A stretch of DNA of 64,000 nt from Vicia villosa. Taxonomy: Eukaryota > Streptophyta > Magnoliopsida > Fabales > Fabaceae. Positions 33,447 to 44,500 of this stretch are shown piece by piece. A program made the translations under genes and the position numbers. Positions within the stretch are counted from its first letter, which is position 1; every line of letters starts with the position of its first letter. The stretch covers positions 148,614,731-148,678,730 of the forward strand of contig NC_081180.1 of the NCBI RefSeq assembly GCF_029867415.1, read 5' to 3'. Under the pieces are notes generated by a model that saw only the letters and a list, made by a program, of their open reading frames with translations, did not search any database and was not told where the DNA came from.

Positions 33447-34712
33447 ATCTCCCCCTTTTTGATGATGACAAAAACATATATAAATGATATGAATTTGCGA
33501 TCAGAAAGAGCAGACGGCAAAAGACAAATTACACAGCTATAGCATAAGCATATGAATATGTCTCCCCCTGAGATTAACAATCTCCCCCTGAGATAAATAA
33601 TCTCCCCCTGAAATAAATACTCGAAGAACTTTAATAAAAGACTTCCCTGATTATTTCGGTAGAGACGATCACATAAGCTTCTGTCTTTAGAGAATTCATA
33701 GCTTCTGACTTCTGCTTCCATTTGACAGCTTCAGAACTAGAATTTCTTAAGATCCCTAGAACACTCACAGCTTCTGATTCCTGCTTCCATCTAGGACAGC
33801 TTCAGAACTTGAATTTCTTTGATCTTCAGAACATTCACAGCTTCTGATTTCTGCTTCCATTTAGGACAGCTTCAGAACTTGAATTTCTTTGATCTTCAGA
33901 ACATTCACAGCTTCTGATTTCTGCTTCCATTTAGGACAGCTTCAGAACTTGAGTTTTCTGGATCTTTTAGAACATTCACAGCTTCTGATTTCTGCTTCCC
34001 TCGGATAGCTTCAGAGCTTTGAATTTCTACCAACATCACTTCATGCTAGATTTGTATCAGAACATTGTTGAATGTACCAGAGCATCATCAGAGCATCTCT
34101 ACATCCTGAAAAGTTACAGAACAAAAACTAAACGACAAAAGTCAGCATGAACGAGTCAGAACATAAAGTGTATATTTGAACACATTATATGTATCAGAGC
34201 CATATAGGCTAAAATAATGTTATCAGAGCAAATAGAATTTTGTCAGATCAAATAGACAAATATGGATCAAATTCTATTATCAGTGCTTCTGATTTCTGAA
34301 GCTTGACAGCACTCAGCTTGCTTCAGTTCCCATGAGTTTATTCTTTTTACAGAATAACACTTCTTATGGTTTTGCTTCTTGTGTTTGCTTTGAAGATTCT
34401 CTTCACTTCTTTGTACCTGCAAAACACTTAAACCATATAGAACTTGCAGTTCTTGTTAGTAAATGTGTGGGAGCTTTACCCAGCAACTGATAGATTAATC
34501 AAATCATTTATCATTTATCTTTCTCCCCCTTTTTGTCATATCATCAAAAAACAGAAAAGATTCAGAGACAAACAGAACGAAACACACGGAGGAAGAAGAT
34601 GATTTCATTTAAGTTCAAACAGCAGGTACAGAAGTACATGAAGATGAGTAAGATCAGATGCACAGAACTAAAAACAGATGCAACGAAAAGAAAGAAACAA
34701 CACAGACTCAAT
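33447..34712 (-). other. SIRE-2 3' UTR with 70-bp repeats and extra polypurine-like tracts
   Basis: Holds the 70-bp array (33690-34020), three AGGGGGAGA words (33559-33610) and a further AAAAAGGGGGAGA at about 34523-34535, all in the same order as in SIRE-1. No gene seen. Confidence 0.75.
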
Positions 34713-37178
34713 CTAAGATGGCCCTAGCCTTGACAAGATCTTGGCCAGCATCTCTTTAACCTCATTGTTGTGTCCTTCTTGCCTCACCATGAAAGCGTTA
34801 TACTTATCATTGAGTGAGCTTTGCTCATCCTGTCTCTTCTGAATTTCTTCCAGAGTCCTTGCAAGACGAGAAGATTCATCAGAAGAAGCTTCACAGCTTC
34901 TAACCACAGGGATGACATTTTGATCTGCAGCTTCCATAGATAGATCATTTGCAGGGATTTCCTCAACAGGAACAGATTCAGCAACATGATCTTCAGCATC
35001 TGCTTCTTGCATAGAAGCATCTCCATATTCTGCAGCATGAATTTCCGAGTCTCCATTCTCAAGTGCCTGAAGAATGGCAGCTAGATTCCTGGGAGCAGAA
35101 GGACCTTCAACTTCTGGTGGGTCAGCAACTTCTGGAATGACCAAGCTTGGGTCTTTCTCAGAAGGGTTTTCCCTCAGATAGTTAAAAAGAGTCTTGAAAT
35201 CTCCGAGCAGAACAGGATAATCAGGAATAAAGATAACAATATCCCTGCATGGATTTGCTTCCATTTCAGCAGCCAGTCTTGCTACTTCCAATTCATCCAC
35301 AAAGGGCTTCTCCTCAGCAGCAACACAATTTCTGAGAGGATGGTAGTATATACCATTATCATCCTCCAGAAGGTAACCAGGGTAACCAGGGGCAGCAGCC
35401 ACTAGTCTTTTCTGTACTCCCATTGCTTCTACTTGAAAATCCTTGCGAAATCTTCTCCAGAGATTTCTTGTAGAAACATCATCCAGACCATTTAGAAATG
35501 CATCCTTCAGAAGGTCTAGACTGCTAATCACCTCATGTCTGAAAAGTTCCAGGTAGGTATAGGGTTCAGGTTCAGGCGGATTGAAGGTGAATTTGTAGTC
35601 AGGGTAGAGAAGACAGTAAGGTTTGGATTTTCTGGTAGGTAAGGGATGGGATATAGACGGTGGAGGTGCGGTGGATGAGGAAGAAGGGATATCTGAGAGA
35701 ATGATTGATGAGGATGGAATATCAGAAATGATAGATTGAGATGAGGATGGAGTATTTGTAAAGGGAATTGGTGAGAAAGATTTATCAGAAGGAGTTGGGG
35801 GAAGAATACTTAAAGGTGTGGGGTTTAGAATGGGAGAGGAGAAGGATGATGGAGAAGGATTTGGTAAGGTGAAGTTTACTTTTGGTTCAGAAGGAGGTGA
35901 TTGGAAAGGTGGTTTAGGGACAGAAGGAGGTGGAGTAAAAACCTGCCTGGAGGAGTGTTCAGAAGAAGCATGTGAAGATCTGGTTTTGTGAAAGGAGTCT
36001 CTGATCCTTTTATTCCTTCGTTCAGAAGAGCCGACCTTGTCAGGATCATAGGTGACCCTTAACTTCTTGGCTCTCTCAGCCTCATCTTCTTGTGCCTTTC
36101 TTTTTAGCCTTGCCTGTCGTTCCTTCTTATCCTTCTTCAGAATATCATCTTTGGACGGGAGTACTCTGCCACGGATCCAAGCAGGATCAACGTCTGATTG
36201 CTTCCTAACACAATCTTCCAAGTAAAGCTTGACAACATGATCAAGTTCTTTATGAAACAAGGAGATGAATCCTTCAACAGCAATTCTTCTTGACAGAATG
36301 TCAGGAAAGCTTGTGCACACAAAAGGTACATTCTTAATGAGTTCCAGTCTGAACAAATCAACACCATTGAAGATGGGACCTTGTATTACTCCAAGAAAAT
36401 GCGATGCATTGAGATTTCTGATGGAGTCCACCACTTTGCTTTCAATCAGAATGTCTGAAATCATCCTTCCGAATGGAATGGTTGTTCTTGGAATATGAGG
36501 GTACTTCGCCCTTTCATCTTCTCTTGACTCAAAGATAGAAGTTTTCAGATTCTCAAACAGAATATGAGAGATGTTGATCTCTATCTTTTTGCCAATGCAG
36601 AAAAGAGTATACTTGTGAGTCGGACTGATGTAGGAGGAGGAGAGCATCCTTTTTCTATGGTGAAGAGAACCCAGAATAATCTCAGCCCATACTTTATAAA
36701 AAGGCCTTAAGGTGCCCGTGTTATGAGAATCAATTCCAAACACCGTAGAGATTTGTTTTTCAACTGGAGTCCAGTCAACTGTATTGGGTTGAAGACCAGA
36801 CCAACCTTCTTCATCATCAAGATTGTACAGCTTCCTGATGAGCTTCTCAGTGATAACCATTTCATGCCCTAGCACGAATGAAATGATGGCAGTTGGAGTA
36901 ACCGTTGCATGTACCCAAAAATCCTTCACAAGTTCAGGATAAATTGGACCTACCAATCTATCAAGATATTTAGACCATCCTTGCTCAAGGATTCTTGCAT
37001 CACACTGAAAGCCATTAGCTTTAAGGTTGTTGATGTCCACAGCAGATTCACATAGAACTTCCAGTTCTTTCGTGGGTATTAAGCATGTTTTCAATGGAGC
37101 ATGCTCATATTTGCTTAAAAGGATCTGTGTAGAAGTGACCCTTTCTTTTGAATTTGATGAACAAGAAGATGAGTTCAT
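34713..37178 (-). CDS. env-position (third) ORF of SIRE-2, 821 aa
   Basis: Called envelope-like in SIRE elements because of its position; no enzyme or binding function is visible. Residues about 50-345 resemble the plant transposon-associated domain often found in such ORFs. Then a Lys/Arg-rich segment (348-373, possible nuclear signal), a Pro/Ser-rich stretch (412-514), a second folded-looking region (515-670), an acidic region (675-768) and a C-terminal coiled coil (770-815). I see no signal peptide, no clear membrane segment and no fusion peptide, which argues against a true envelope protein. The ATG at 37178 has its own TATA-like box 113-124 bp upstream. The frame is fully open although pol is lost. 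Confidence 0.8.
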   Translation of the reverse strand: MNSSSCSSNSKERVTSTQILLSKYEHAPLKTCLIPTKELEVLCESAVDINNLKANGFQCDARILEQGWSKYLDRLVGPIYPELVKDFWVHATVTPTAIISFVLGHEMVITEKLIRKLYNLDDEEGWSGLQPNTVDWTPVEKQISTVFGIDSHNTGTLRPFYKVWAEIILGSLHHRKRMLSSSYISPTHKYTLFCIGKKIEINISHILFENLKTSIFESREDERAKYPHIPRTTIPFGRMISDILIESKVVDSIRNLNASHFLGVIQGPIFNGVDLFRLELIKNVPFVCTSFPDILSRRIAVEGFISLFHKELDHVVKLYLEDCVRKQSDVDPAWIRGRVLPSKDDILKKDKKERQARLKRKAQEDEAERAKKLRVTYDPDKVGSSERRNKRIRDSFHKTRSSHASSEHSSRQVFTPPPSVPKPPFQSPPSEPKVNFTLPNPSPSSFSSPILNPTPLSILPPTPSDKSFSPIPFTNTPSSSQSIISDIPSSSIILSDIPSSSSTAPPPSISHPLPTRKSKPYCLLYPDYKFTFNPPEPEPYTYLELFRHEVISSLDLLKDAFLNGLDDVSTRNLWRRFRKDFQVEAMGVQKRLVAAAPGYPGYLLEDDNGIYYHPLRNCVAAEEKPFVDELEVARLAAEMEANPCRDIVIFIPDYPVLLGDFKTLFNYLRENPSEKDPSLVIPEVADPPEVEGPSAPRNLAAILQALENGDSEIHAAEYGDASMQEADAEDHVAESVPVEEIPANDLSMEAADQNVIPVVRSCEASSDESSRLARTLEEIQKRQDEQSSLNDKYNAFMVRQEGHNNEVKEMLAKILSRLGPS

Positions 37179-37290
37179 GATGATAATGCTTTGAGATCAA
37201 ATCAAAAACTAGGGTTTGAAGAGAAATGCAACGAAGTGAATGCACAAAAGAGAGAGAAAGAGAGAAAAAGAGGGAATGAAGATGAAGCGG

Positions 37291-37439
37291 GTTATTTAAA
37301 GGATTTAAAAAGAAATCATTATGCATTTAATGAGAAATGACATTAGGAGAGAGAACACAGTAAATGAAATGATTTAATACAGTTACCTAGGTCGGCGTCT
37401 TTTCAACTGCACGCTTTGTACTAACCGTACAGACACGTG
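37291..37439 (-). promoter_or_regulatory. internal promoter-like region before the SIRE-2 third ORF
   Basis: TATA-like CCTTTAAATAAC (37291-37302), then a C/T-rich leader to the ATG at 37178. About 90-110 bp upstream is a block GCGTGCAGTTGAAAAGACGC (37395-37414) shared with SIRE-1, and a CACGTG G-box at 37434-37439. The layout is like that of a plant gene. Confidence 0.6.
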
Positions 37440-37485
37440 TTCACCATCAGATAATAGATGACAGCTGTAAATTTCAGAATAGACT

Positions 37486-37896
37486 TTACGCCTTCAGATT
37501 CAGATCACTGCTTCTGATCTGATCAACTTTCTCTTCTGGAAACACTCCTTCTGAAGTGTGTTGATATAAATCTGAATGATCTTCTGATCCATTACTTCTG
37601 ATATACACAACTTCTGGAAATTCACTTCTTTGTTCTGCAGCTTCTGATAAGACAAAATTGTATCTGCAGAAATTCTTAAGCTGCTTTGTTTCATCAGAAA
37701 CAAGTTTATCATCAAACCAGATATTTATAGATTCGTCCACAATCAATGTCTCAATATTGTATATTCTGTAGCATTTAGAGCACTCAGAATAATCAAGAAC
37801 GAAACACCATTGCTTTAGAAACAAACAAGACAAATGGTTTCAAGACTGATAAACTATCTTTTCTGATCTCCTACGAACATAGTTTCTTCAACAGAT
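37486..37896 (-). pseudogene. pol: pol remnant of SIRE-2
   Basis: 37486-37833 encodes a segment matching the post-integrase part of SIRE-1 pol (the YNTETLIVEESIN region, about residues 270-330 there). Upstream, just after gag, a degraded protease start has lost the DSG active site (DSS instead). The whole integrase core, RT and RNase H are deleted. Confidence 0.85.
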
Positions 37897-39816
37897 TTAA
37901 GTACCAGAACTTGGAAGACAGTCCTTCTTCCCTTCAAGTGTTGAGACCAACTTGAGTCCAGGTGACATGACATGTTGACTTTTATCTTCTTTGTCGCCAA
38001 GAGAATCTGCAAAAGAAATAGTCTTTTTCTTTGGTACCCACATCTTCTTGGGTCCTTTCTTGTTAGATATTCTCAAGTTCTGATTGAACTTGGGTTTAAC
38101 ATTGTAAGCAATAGGAGGAACAGCATGATAATTTTTAATGTGAGTTTCATGATATTTCCTAGGTTGTGTCACATGCTTTTTGGTGTGTGTTATGTGAAAA
38201 CTTTGAGCATGTGAAGTGTGCCTAATATCATGGGAGTGGCCATACTTGAACTGATCATACAATGGCTTGTATGTGAATTTCATTTCATCAACAGGTTCAA
38301 GTTTGTATGGGGTTTCACCCTCAAAACCAATGCCAACTCTTTTGTTTCCAGACACAGCATATATCATAGAAGCTAGCTGACTTCTGCCAATACTTCTAGA
38401 TAAGAACTTCCTGAAACTTAAATCATATTCTTTCAGAATATGGTTTAGACTAGGAGTGGATTTTTCTGAATCAGAAGGAGATCCAACATTATTGGATAAT
38501 TTTAAAAGTTTTTCTTTTAATTCAGAATTTTCCAACTCAAGCTTCTTTGTTTCAAATTCAAATAGCTTTTTCAGCTTTTTGTATTTGAGACTAATCTGAG
38601 ACTTGAGTTCCAGAAGTTCTGTTAGACCGGAAACTAACTCATCTCTAGTAAGTTCAGAAAATACCTCTTCAGAATCTGATTCTGATGTAGATTCTGATCC
38701 GTCATCTTCTGTCGCCATCAGCGCACAGTTAGCCTGCTCATCTTCAGAGTCTGAATCATCTTCTGACTCATCCCAGGTTGCCATAAGACCTTTCTTCTTA
38801 TGAAACTTCTTCTTGGGATTTTCCTTCTGAAGTTTTGGACATTCATTCTTGAAGTGTCCAGGCTCATTGCATTCATAGCACATGAACTTCTTCTTGTCAA
38901 ATCTTCTGTCATCAGAAGATTCTCCACGTTCAAATTTCTTTGAACTTCTGAAGCCTCTGAACTTCCTTTGCTTGGTCTTCCAGAGTTGATTCAGCCTTCT
39001 GGAGATCAAGGACAGTTCATCTTCTTCTTCAGATTCTGATTCTTCAGGATCTTCTTCTATAGCCTGAAAAGCGTTAGTGCATTTCTTGATATTGGATTTT
39101 AATGCAATAGACTTACCTTTCTTTTGAGGCTCATTTGCGTCCAGCTCTATTTCATGACTCCTCAAGGCACTGATAAGCTCTTCCAGAGAAACTTCATTCA
39201 GATTCTTTGCAATCTTGAATGCAGTCACCATAGGACCCCATCTTCTGGGTAAGCTTCTGATGATCTTCTTTACGTGATCAGCCTTTGTGTATCCCTTATC
39301 AAGAACTCTCAATCCAGCAGTAAGAGTTTGAAATCTTGAAAACATCTTTTCAATGTCTTCATCATCCTCCATCTTGAAGGCTTCATACTTCTGGATTAAA
39401 GCTAGAGCTTTAGTCTCCTTGACTTGAGCATTTCCTTCATGAGTCATTTTCAAGGACTCATATATGTCATAGGCCGTTTCCCTGTTAGATATCTTCTCAT
39501 ACTCAGCATGAGAGATAGCATTCAGCAAAACAGTTCTGCATTTATGATGATTCCTGAAAAGCTTCTTCTGATCATCATTCATTTCTTGCCTTGTCAGCTT
39601 TACGCCACTGGCATTTACTGGATGTTTGTAACCATCCATCAGAAGATCCCATAGATCACCATCTAGACCAAGAAAGTAACTTTCCAGTTTATCTTTCCAG
39701 TATTCAAAGTTTTCACCATCAAATACCGGCGGTCTAGTATAACCATTGTTACCGTTGTGTTGCTCAGCAGAGCCAGATGTAGATGCAGGTGTAGACTTTG
39801 CAGATTCATCAACCAT
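37897..39816 (-). CDS. gag: SIRE-2 Gag, 639 aa
   Basis: Same layout as SIRE-1 Gag: copia Gag core, zinc knuckle CYECNEPGHFKNEC, coiled coil, His-rich tail. Apart from a handful of substitutions the two match until the last 50 or so residues. The copy is open despite loss of pol, so it could still make particles. Its 3' end runs into protease in the same phase-shifted way as in SIRE-1. Confidence 0.92.
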   Translation of the reverse strand: MVDESAKSTPASTSGSAEQHNGNNGYTRPPVFDGENFEYWKDKLESYFLGLDGDLWDLLMDGYKHPVNASGVKLTRQEMNDDQKKLFRNHHKCRTVLLNAISHAEYEKISNRETAYDIYESLKMTHEGNAQVKETKALALIQKYEAFKMEDDEDIEKMFSRFQTLTAGLRVLDKGYTKADHVKKIIRSLPRRWGPMVTAFKIAKNLNEVSLEELISALRSHEIELDANEPQKKGKSIALKSNIKKCTNAFQAIEEDPEESESEEEDELSLISRRLNQLWKTKQRKFRGFRSSKKFERGESSDDRRFDKKKFMCYECNEPGHFKNECPKLQKENPKKKFHKKKGLMATWDESEDDSDSEDEQANCALMATEDDGSESTSESDSEEVFSELTRDELVSGLTELLELKSQISLKYKKLKKLFEFETKKLELENSELKEKLLKLSNNVGSPSDSEKSTPSLNHILKEYDLSFRKFLSRSIGRSQLASMIYAVSGNKRVGIGFEGETPYKLEPVDEMKFTYKPLYDQFKYGHSHDIRHTSHAQSFHITHTKKHVTQPRKYHETHIKNYHAVPPIAYNVKPKFNQNLRISNKKGPKKMWVPKKKTISFADSLGDKEDKSQHVMSPGLKLVSTLEGKKDCLPSSGT

Positions 39817-39888
39817 CTTTTACTGAAGCGTTTTTCTCTTCCTGAATCTTTTCTAAACACGGTTAAGTGCTTGCACCTTAGAACCGGC

Positions 39889-39900
39889 GCTCTGATGCCA
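39889..39900 (-). other. primer binding site of SIRE-2
   Basis: Reads TGGCATCAGAGC on the minus strand, one base off the standard TGGTATCAGAGC of SIRE-1. Confidence 0.88.
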
Positions 39901-39902
39901 AT

Positions 39903-41111
39903 TGAAGGATAGAAAAACACTTAGAAAGGGGGGGTTTGAATAAGTGTAGCTTTAAAAACTTGACAGATAAAAATAAATTGCACAGTTATTTTTATCCTGG
40001 TTCGTTGTTAACTAAACTACTCCAGTCCACCCCCGCAGAGATGATTTACCTCAACTGAGGATTTAATCCACTAATCGCACGGATTACAATGGTTCTCCAC
40101 TTAGTCAGCAACTAAGTCTTCCAGAGTCTTCTGATCACACACTGATCACTCCAGGAACAACTGCTTAGATAACCTCTAAGACTTTTCTAGAGTCTACTGA
40201 TCCACACGATCACTCTAGTTACAACCTGCTTAGATAACCTCTAAGACTTCCTAGAGTATACTGATCCACACGATCACTCTAGTTCCTTACAACTTAATGT
40301 AATCAATTCTAAGAGTATTACAATTGCTTTTTAAAAGCTATAATCACAAACTGTGATATTTCTCTTAACGTTTAAGCTTAATCTCACTAATATATTACAA
40401 CAGCAATGTAGTGAGCTTTGATGAAGATGAAGATTCTGAGCTTTAATTTGAACAGCGTTTCAGCAAGTTGATATTCACAGAATAGGTATAGAATTCGTTA
40501 ACCTTGCTTCTCATCAGAACTTCATATTTATAGGCGTTGGAGAAGATGACCGTTGAGTGCATTTAATGCTTTGTGTGTTCCGTACAGCATCGCATTTAAT
40601 GTTATACGCTTTTGTCAACTACCTCGAGCCTTGTTCACGCTATGTCTACTGACGTAGCCTTTAATAGCTTTTAACGTTCCTTTTGTCAGTCAGCGTAGCC
40701 TGCCACTTGTACTTCCTTCTGATCTGATGTTTGTGAATACAACGTTTGAATATCATCAGAGTCAAACAGCTTGGTGCAAAGCATCTTCTGATCTTCTGAC
40801 CTTGAAGTGCTTCTGAGCGTGATACCATCAGAACTTCAGTGCTTCTGATCTCGTGTTCTTCTGATGCTTCCATAGACCCATGTTCTGATTCTGCTTCGAC
40901 CATCTTCTGATGTCTTGCCAGACCATGTTCTGATGTTGCATGCTGAACCCTTTGAGACAAAGCTTCTGAGCGCTGAATTATGCATACTCTTTATATATTT
41001 CCTGAAAAGGAAATTGCATTGGATTAGAGTACCATATTATCTTAAGCAAAATTCATATTATTGTTATCATCAAAACTAAGATAATTGATCAGAACAAATC
41101 TTGTTCTAACA
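39903..41111 (-). repeat. 5' LTR of SIRE-2
   Basis: 1209 bp. TATA box CTATAAATATG at 40523-40533. Followed by target duplication TGAAG (41112-41116) and element C leader. Confidence 0.94.
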
Positions 41112-41116
41112 TGAAG

Positions 41117-41561
41117 TCTAGACACGGACAAGTGGTCCCTAATGGTCACCAGGGTCTACAGTTCCCATGGGGTACAAAGTGTTTGAGGCAACAAGCGTGC
41201 CAGACACAGTATTCCATGAAAGAACCTCGCCCAGTTGTGGTACCCCATGTCAAGCTCGATCGTAGCAAGAGCCACGGGAGTCAACATGAGCATCCACGCT
41301 AGTCCTATGTGTCACTGGCCTGGGTAGTGGGCCTTTTACCTCACAAAAACCCCCCACCTGCAAAACAAAGCAGAAAAATATGTGGCCCCCACGGGGACCC
41401 ATAATATAGTCCAGATGCATGCGGAAAGTAAACATGATATGCAAGCAGGAAAATAGACATGATATGCAAACATATATACAAGATGTAAACATATAAACAA
41501 ATAAAGAAACACCCAATAAAAGAAACAACAAACAAAGGCTAGGATCGACTTGCTTAGGTAA
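41117..41561 (-). other. element C 5' leader next to primer site
   Basis: Non-coding. CATGATATGCAA and related words repeat at 41425-41500. Short frames here have no known motif. Confidence 0.7.
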
Positions 41562-41579
41562 TCCCCAGCAGAGTCGCCA
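41562..41579 (-). other. primer binding site of element C (tRNA-Arg type)
   Basis: Reads TGGCGACTCTGCTGGGGA on the minus strand, identical to the Ogre-R site at 56875-56892. It sits two bases inside the LTR end at 41582. Confidence 0.9.
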
Positions 41580-41581
41580 GC

Positions 41582-44500
41582 TGTCGCACGCTCGCAAAAA
41601 ATGAACAGAGTCTCCACCAATATATTTATCCCATAAGGGAAAGGAATATCAGAAAACCTAGGAAAAGGAAGGAACACGGTCTTGCGACCAGAGAATCAAG
41701 GTACGGAAGTCGGTTACGCGAGGGGAAGGTATTAGCACCCCTCGCGCCCATCGTACTCGATGGTATCCACCTATGTTTGTTTCTATCTAGAGGGTGTGTA
41801 CTATGTCTACCTATATATGAATGCATGCCAAAAGAAATACGGGGAAAAGAAGGAATTATTTACAAGTGTGCTCGTTCAAGCCCCGCGACTTGATGCCTAC
41901 GTATCCTTTTCAGGAATCAGAGCGCCGTAGTTCGGCTCAAGATTTTCTGTTTGTTTTTGTGTTTTTTAGTTGGGCGGAGTTAACGCTCGCGCTCTTGCAT
42001 AAGGGGACAGCCTAGGATGCAATAGAGCGGAGATAACAATGCCCTTAAGAAAGGAGAGAAGAGAGAGAGTTTGAGTGTTTCGAGGAAATCCCTAAAGCAA
42101 GGGAAACTCGAGTTACTCTTTGGTTTGTGTCTTTTAGAATTTGGGAACTTACGCCCGAATGGAACCCTAAAGCAAGGGAGATCCAAGCACTCGAATGATT
42201 CCCTAAAGCAAGGGAGATTCAAGCTTCCATTCCCTTTTTAATGATTTTCACTTTTTTATTAGTGTTTTAAGTATTTTCTTTGTATGTTTTAAAGGGATTT
42301 TATTTGAATATTTTTTAAGTGTTTTAGGTTGTACAAAAAAAAGAAACTAGCCTAAGTATGAAGGGAATTTCTACCTAATGTTATCATGGTTTCTACCTAA
42401 GGTTAGGAATAAAAGACACATGGAAAATAAAGCGCTAAGTAGAATATTGAAAATAGCATGAAAAAGAACAAATCAAAATATAGCACAAAAGTGAATTAAA
42501 AGTACTATTATTTTTATGTGACTTTTTTATGAAAGAAATGAATTCAAAAGATTAATGTCAAAATTAATCTAAAATCTACTTATTTTTATGAGATTCTTTT
42601 TTATGGGAGAATTAACAAAAGAAGATGATTTTTATTACCTAAAAGAAAATTAGCACAAAACTATATTAAAATCTTAAATTCTACAAGGAAAATATGAGAA
42701 CCAGGGGGGTCAAAGCCTGAAAATAGTGTAACAGGGAGTAAGGCATAGGTCCAAGGGGATATGGCCCATTAGATTTGTTTTTGTTCAGTTTCCAAAAAAA
42801 AGCTGCGGGCCAAAGGGGGTATGGAAGTAATTCGGCCCATAGCATTGGATTGATCCTGATTCACATTGAACTCAGATTTTATTCAAATCCTAGCAAACCT
42901 AATATTGTTTTTTACAAGAAAATAAAAAAATTAAAATTAAAATTAAAAAGAAAAATAGGAACGGTGCGTTTTGGCTTGGATATGACTCAAGTTTGTGGCG
43001 ATTCAGATTCCCATTCCTCAGACCTTCTCATTCTCGTTTCATTTTCTCCCTCGCCGGAAATCGCTCCGCCGTGCCGGAGGCGGCGGAGCTCCCTCAACAA
43101 CACGAATTGATCACACCAAAGGATCCCTCTCTGCGTCCCGTCCCCAATTCTCAACCTTAAATCCTCAGATTCCTTCTCAAACTCCCTAATCTGAACCATA
43201 ACAGAAACCCTAGATCTAGCCAAAACCGAAATTAAACGTTAACAGCTATGAATCACAAAGCGAGACCATGGGGGAAGGCTACATAAGGTTTCAAGCTTCA
43301 CATCAGTAACAAGAAAATGCGGAGAAGATTGAAGAATCGGAATGCTTACCTGGAAATGTGTTACGATACCGATAGCTGAAGAAATCCGAGAGGCGAGGTA
43401 ATAATCTTCCGAAGCTGACGAAATACGTGAAATAAACACAGAAGAACGATGAAATTCTTTAGGTGAACTCCACTCTTTGTTATTCCGATTCATCCACTTC
43501 CTCTTCTTCTTCTTCTATTTTCTTTCTCTGTGATTTCTGGATGATTCTACTTCTTTTTTGAATTTGCTACTTTTCTGGAACTCTGAGAGTTGTTATCGAC
43601 TGAATAGAATGCGAGAGTGATTGAGAGATTATGGAAAGTTCGTGTTGATGTGTGCGATGTGGTTTAGCTCAACTGCTAGAGCTTCAGATGTTGAAACTCT
43701 AACAGCTATGGTGCGTGAGCTCTTGGTGAGAGGTGAGGGAGATGAAGATTCTGAGAAAAATGGAGAGAGATTGATGAATGAAGTGTGAAATCAGAGAATG
43801 GTGTGTGTTGAAGTGGAGAGTGAAGAATGATGAAGATGATGATGAATGGTTCGGGAGTTTGAATTATGGAGGGAAGGGAGATTATATAGGGATTAGGCTC
43901 GGGTGAGTTAGGTTTGGAGTGAGGTTTGGGAGGTAGTTACTTAGGTTCGGATTCTGTTAAGTTGGTTATGAAGTAGGGATTCAGTTAGAGTTCTCTTTTT
44001 TTTGGTTGAGACAGTTATTGAGTTCTGTTACAGTAGGAGTTGGTTTGAAAGTTTGAAATCTGTTAGTTAGGTGTTGTAACTGAATTAGTTAGGTACAGGG
44101 GTTAAAAGATTGGGAAATTAGAGAAGTTAGAAAATGGTTTAGTTATGAAGTTGGTTAGAATGCTGGAAGTGACAGTTAGAGGTTAGAAGAAGTTAGTTAG
44201 GGAAAGGTTTGGAAAACTGTGGGTTGCAATTCTGTTTTGAAACTGTTTTTGATGAGCTGGAATTCTGTTAGTTGTTTGTTGTATTCTGTTAGGTGGTTGG
44301 GTTTGAATAGGGTATGTAATGTATGTATGTGAATGGTGAGTTAGTAAACTGTCAGAATGAATTTATCTGAACTGTTATGTTTATATGTGGTGGCTGCAAG
44401 TTATAAGTTGGAAACAGATTGGGTAAGTAATTATGTTTAACAGGGGCTGTTAGTCTTGGTATGATAATGTATGGATTAAAACGAATGCACTGGCTGTTTT

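Larger units (their letters stand above)
32237..41111 (-). mobile_element. SIRE-2, SIRE/Maximus derivative with gag and env-position ORF but no functional pol
   Basis: 8875 bp; LTRs 32237-33446 and 39903-41111; target duplication TGAAG at 32232-32236 and 41112-41116. The LTRs differ at about 6-8 sites, so it is older than SIRE-1. gag and the third ORF are open, while protease, integrase, RT and RNase H are reduced to a fragment of about 400 bp. It would depend on enzymes from an element such as SIRE-1. Confidence 0.94.

Noticed and set aside
34713..37178. True retroviral-type envelope protein in SIRE-2
   Set aside because: No signal peptide, clear membrane anchor or fusion peptide; only the position matches.
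42987..43493. Two minus-strand frames in the element C LTR that look like a gene 5' end
   Set aside because: No known domain and no matching promoter beyond the LTR's own; could be a captured exon, but there is no evidence.
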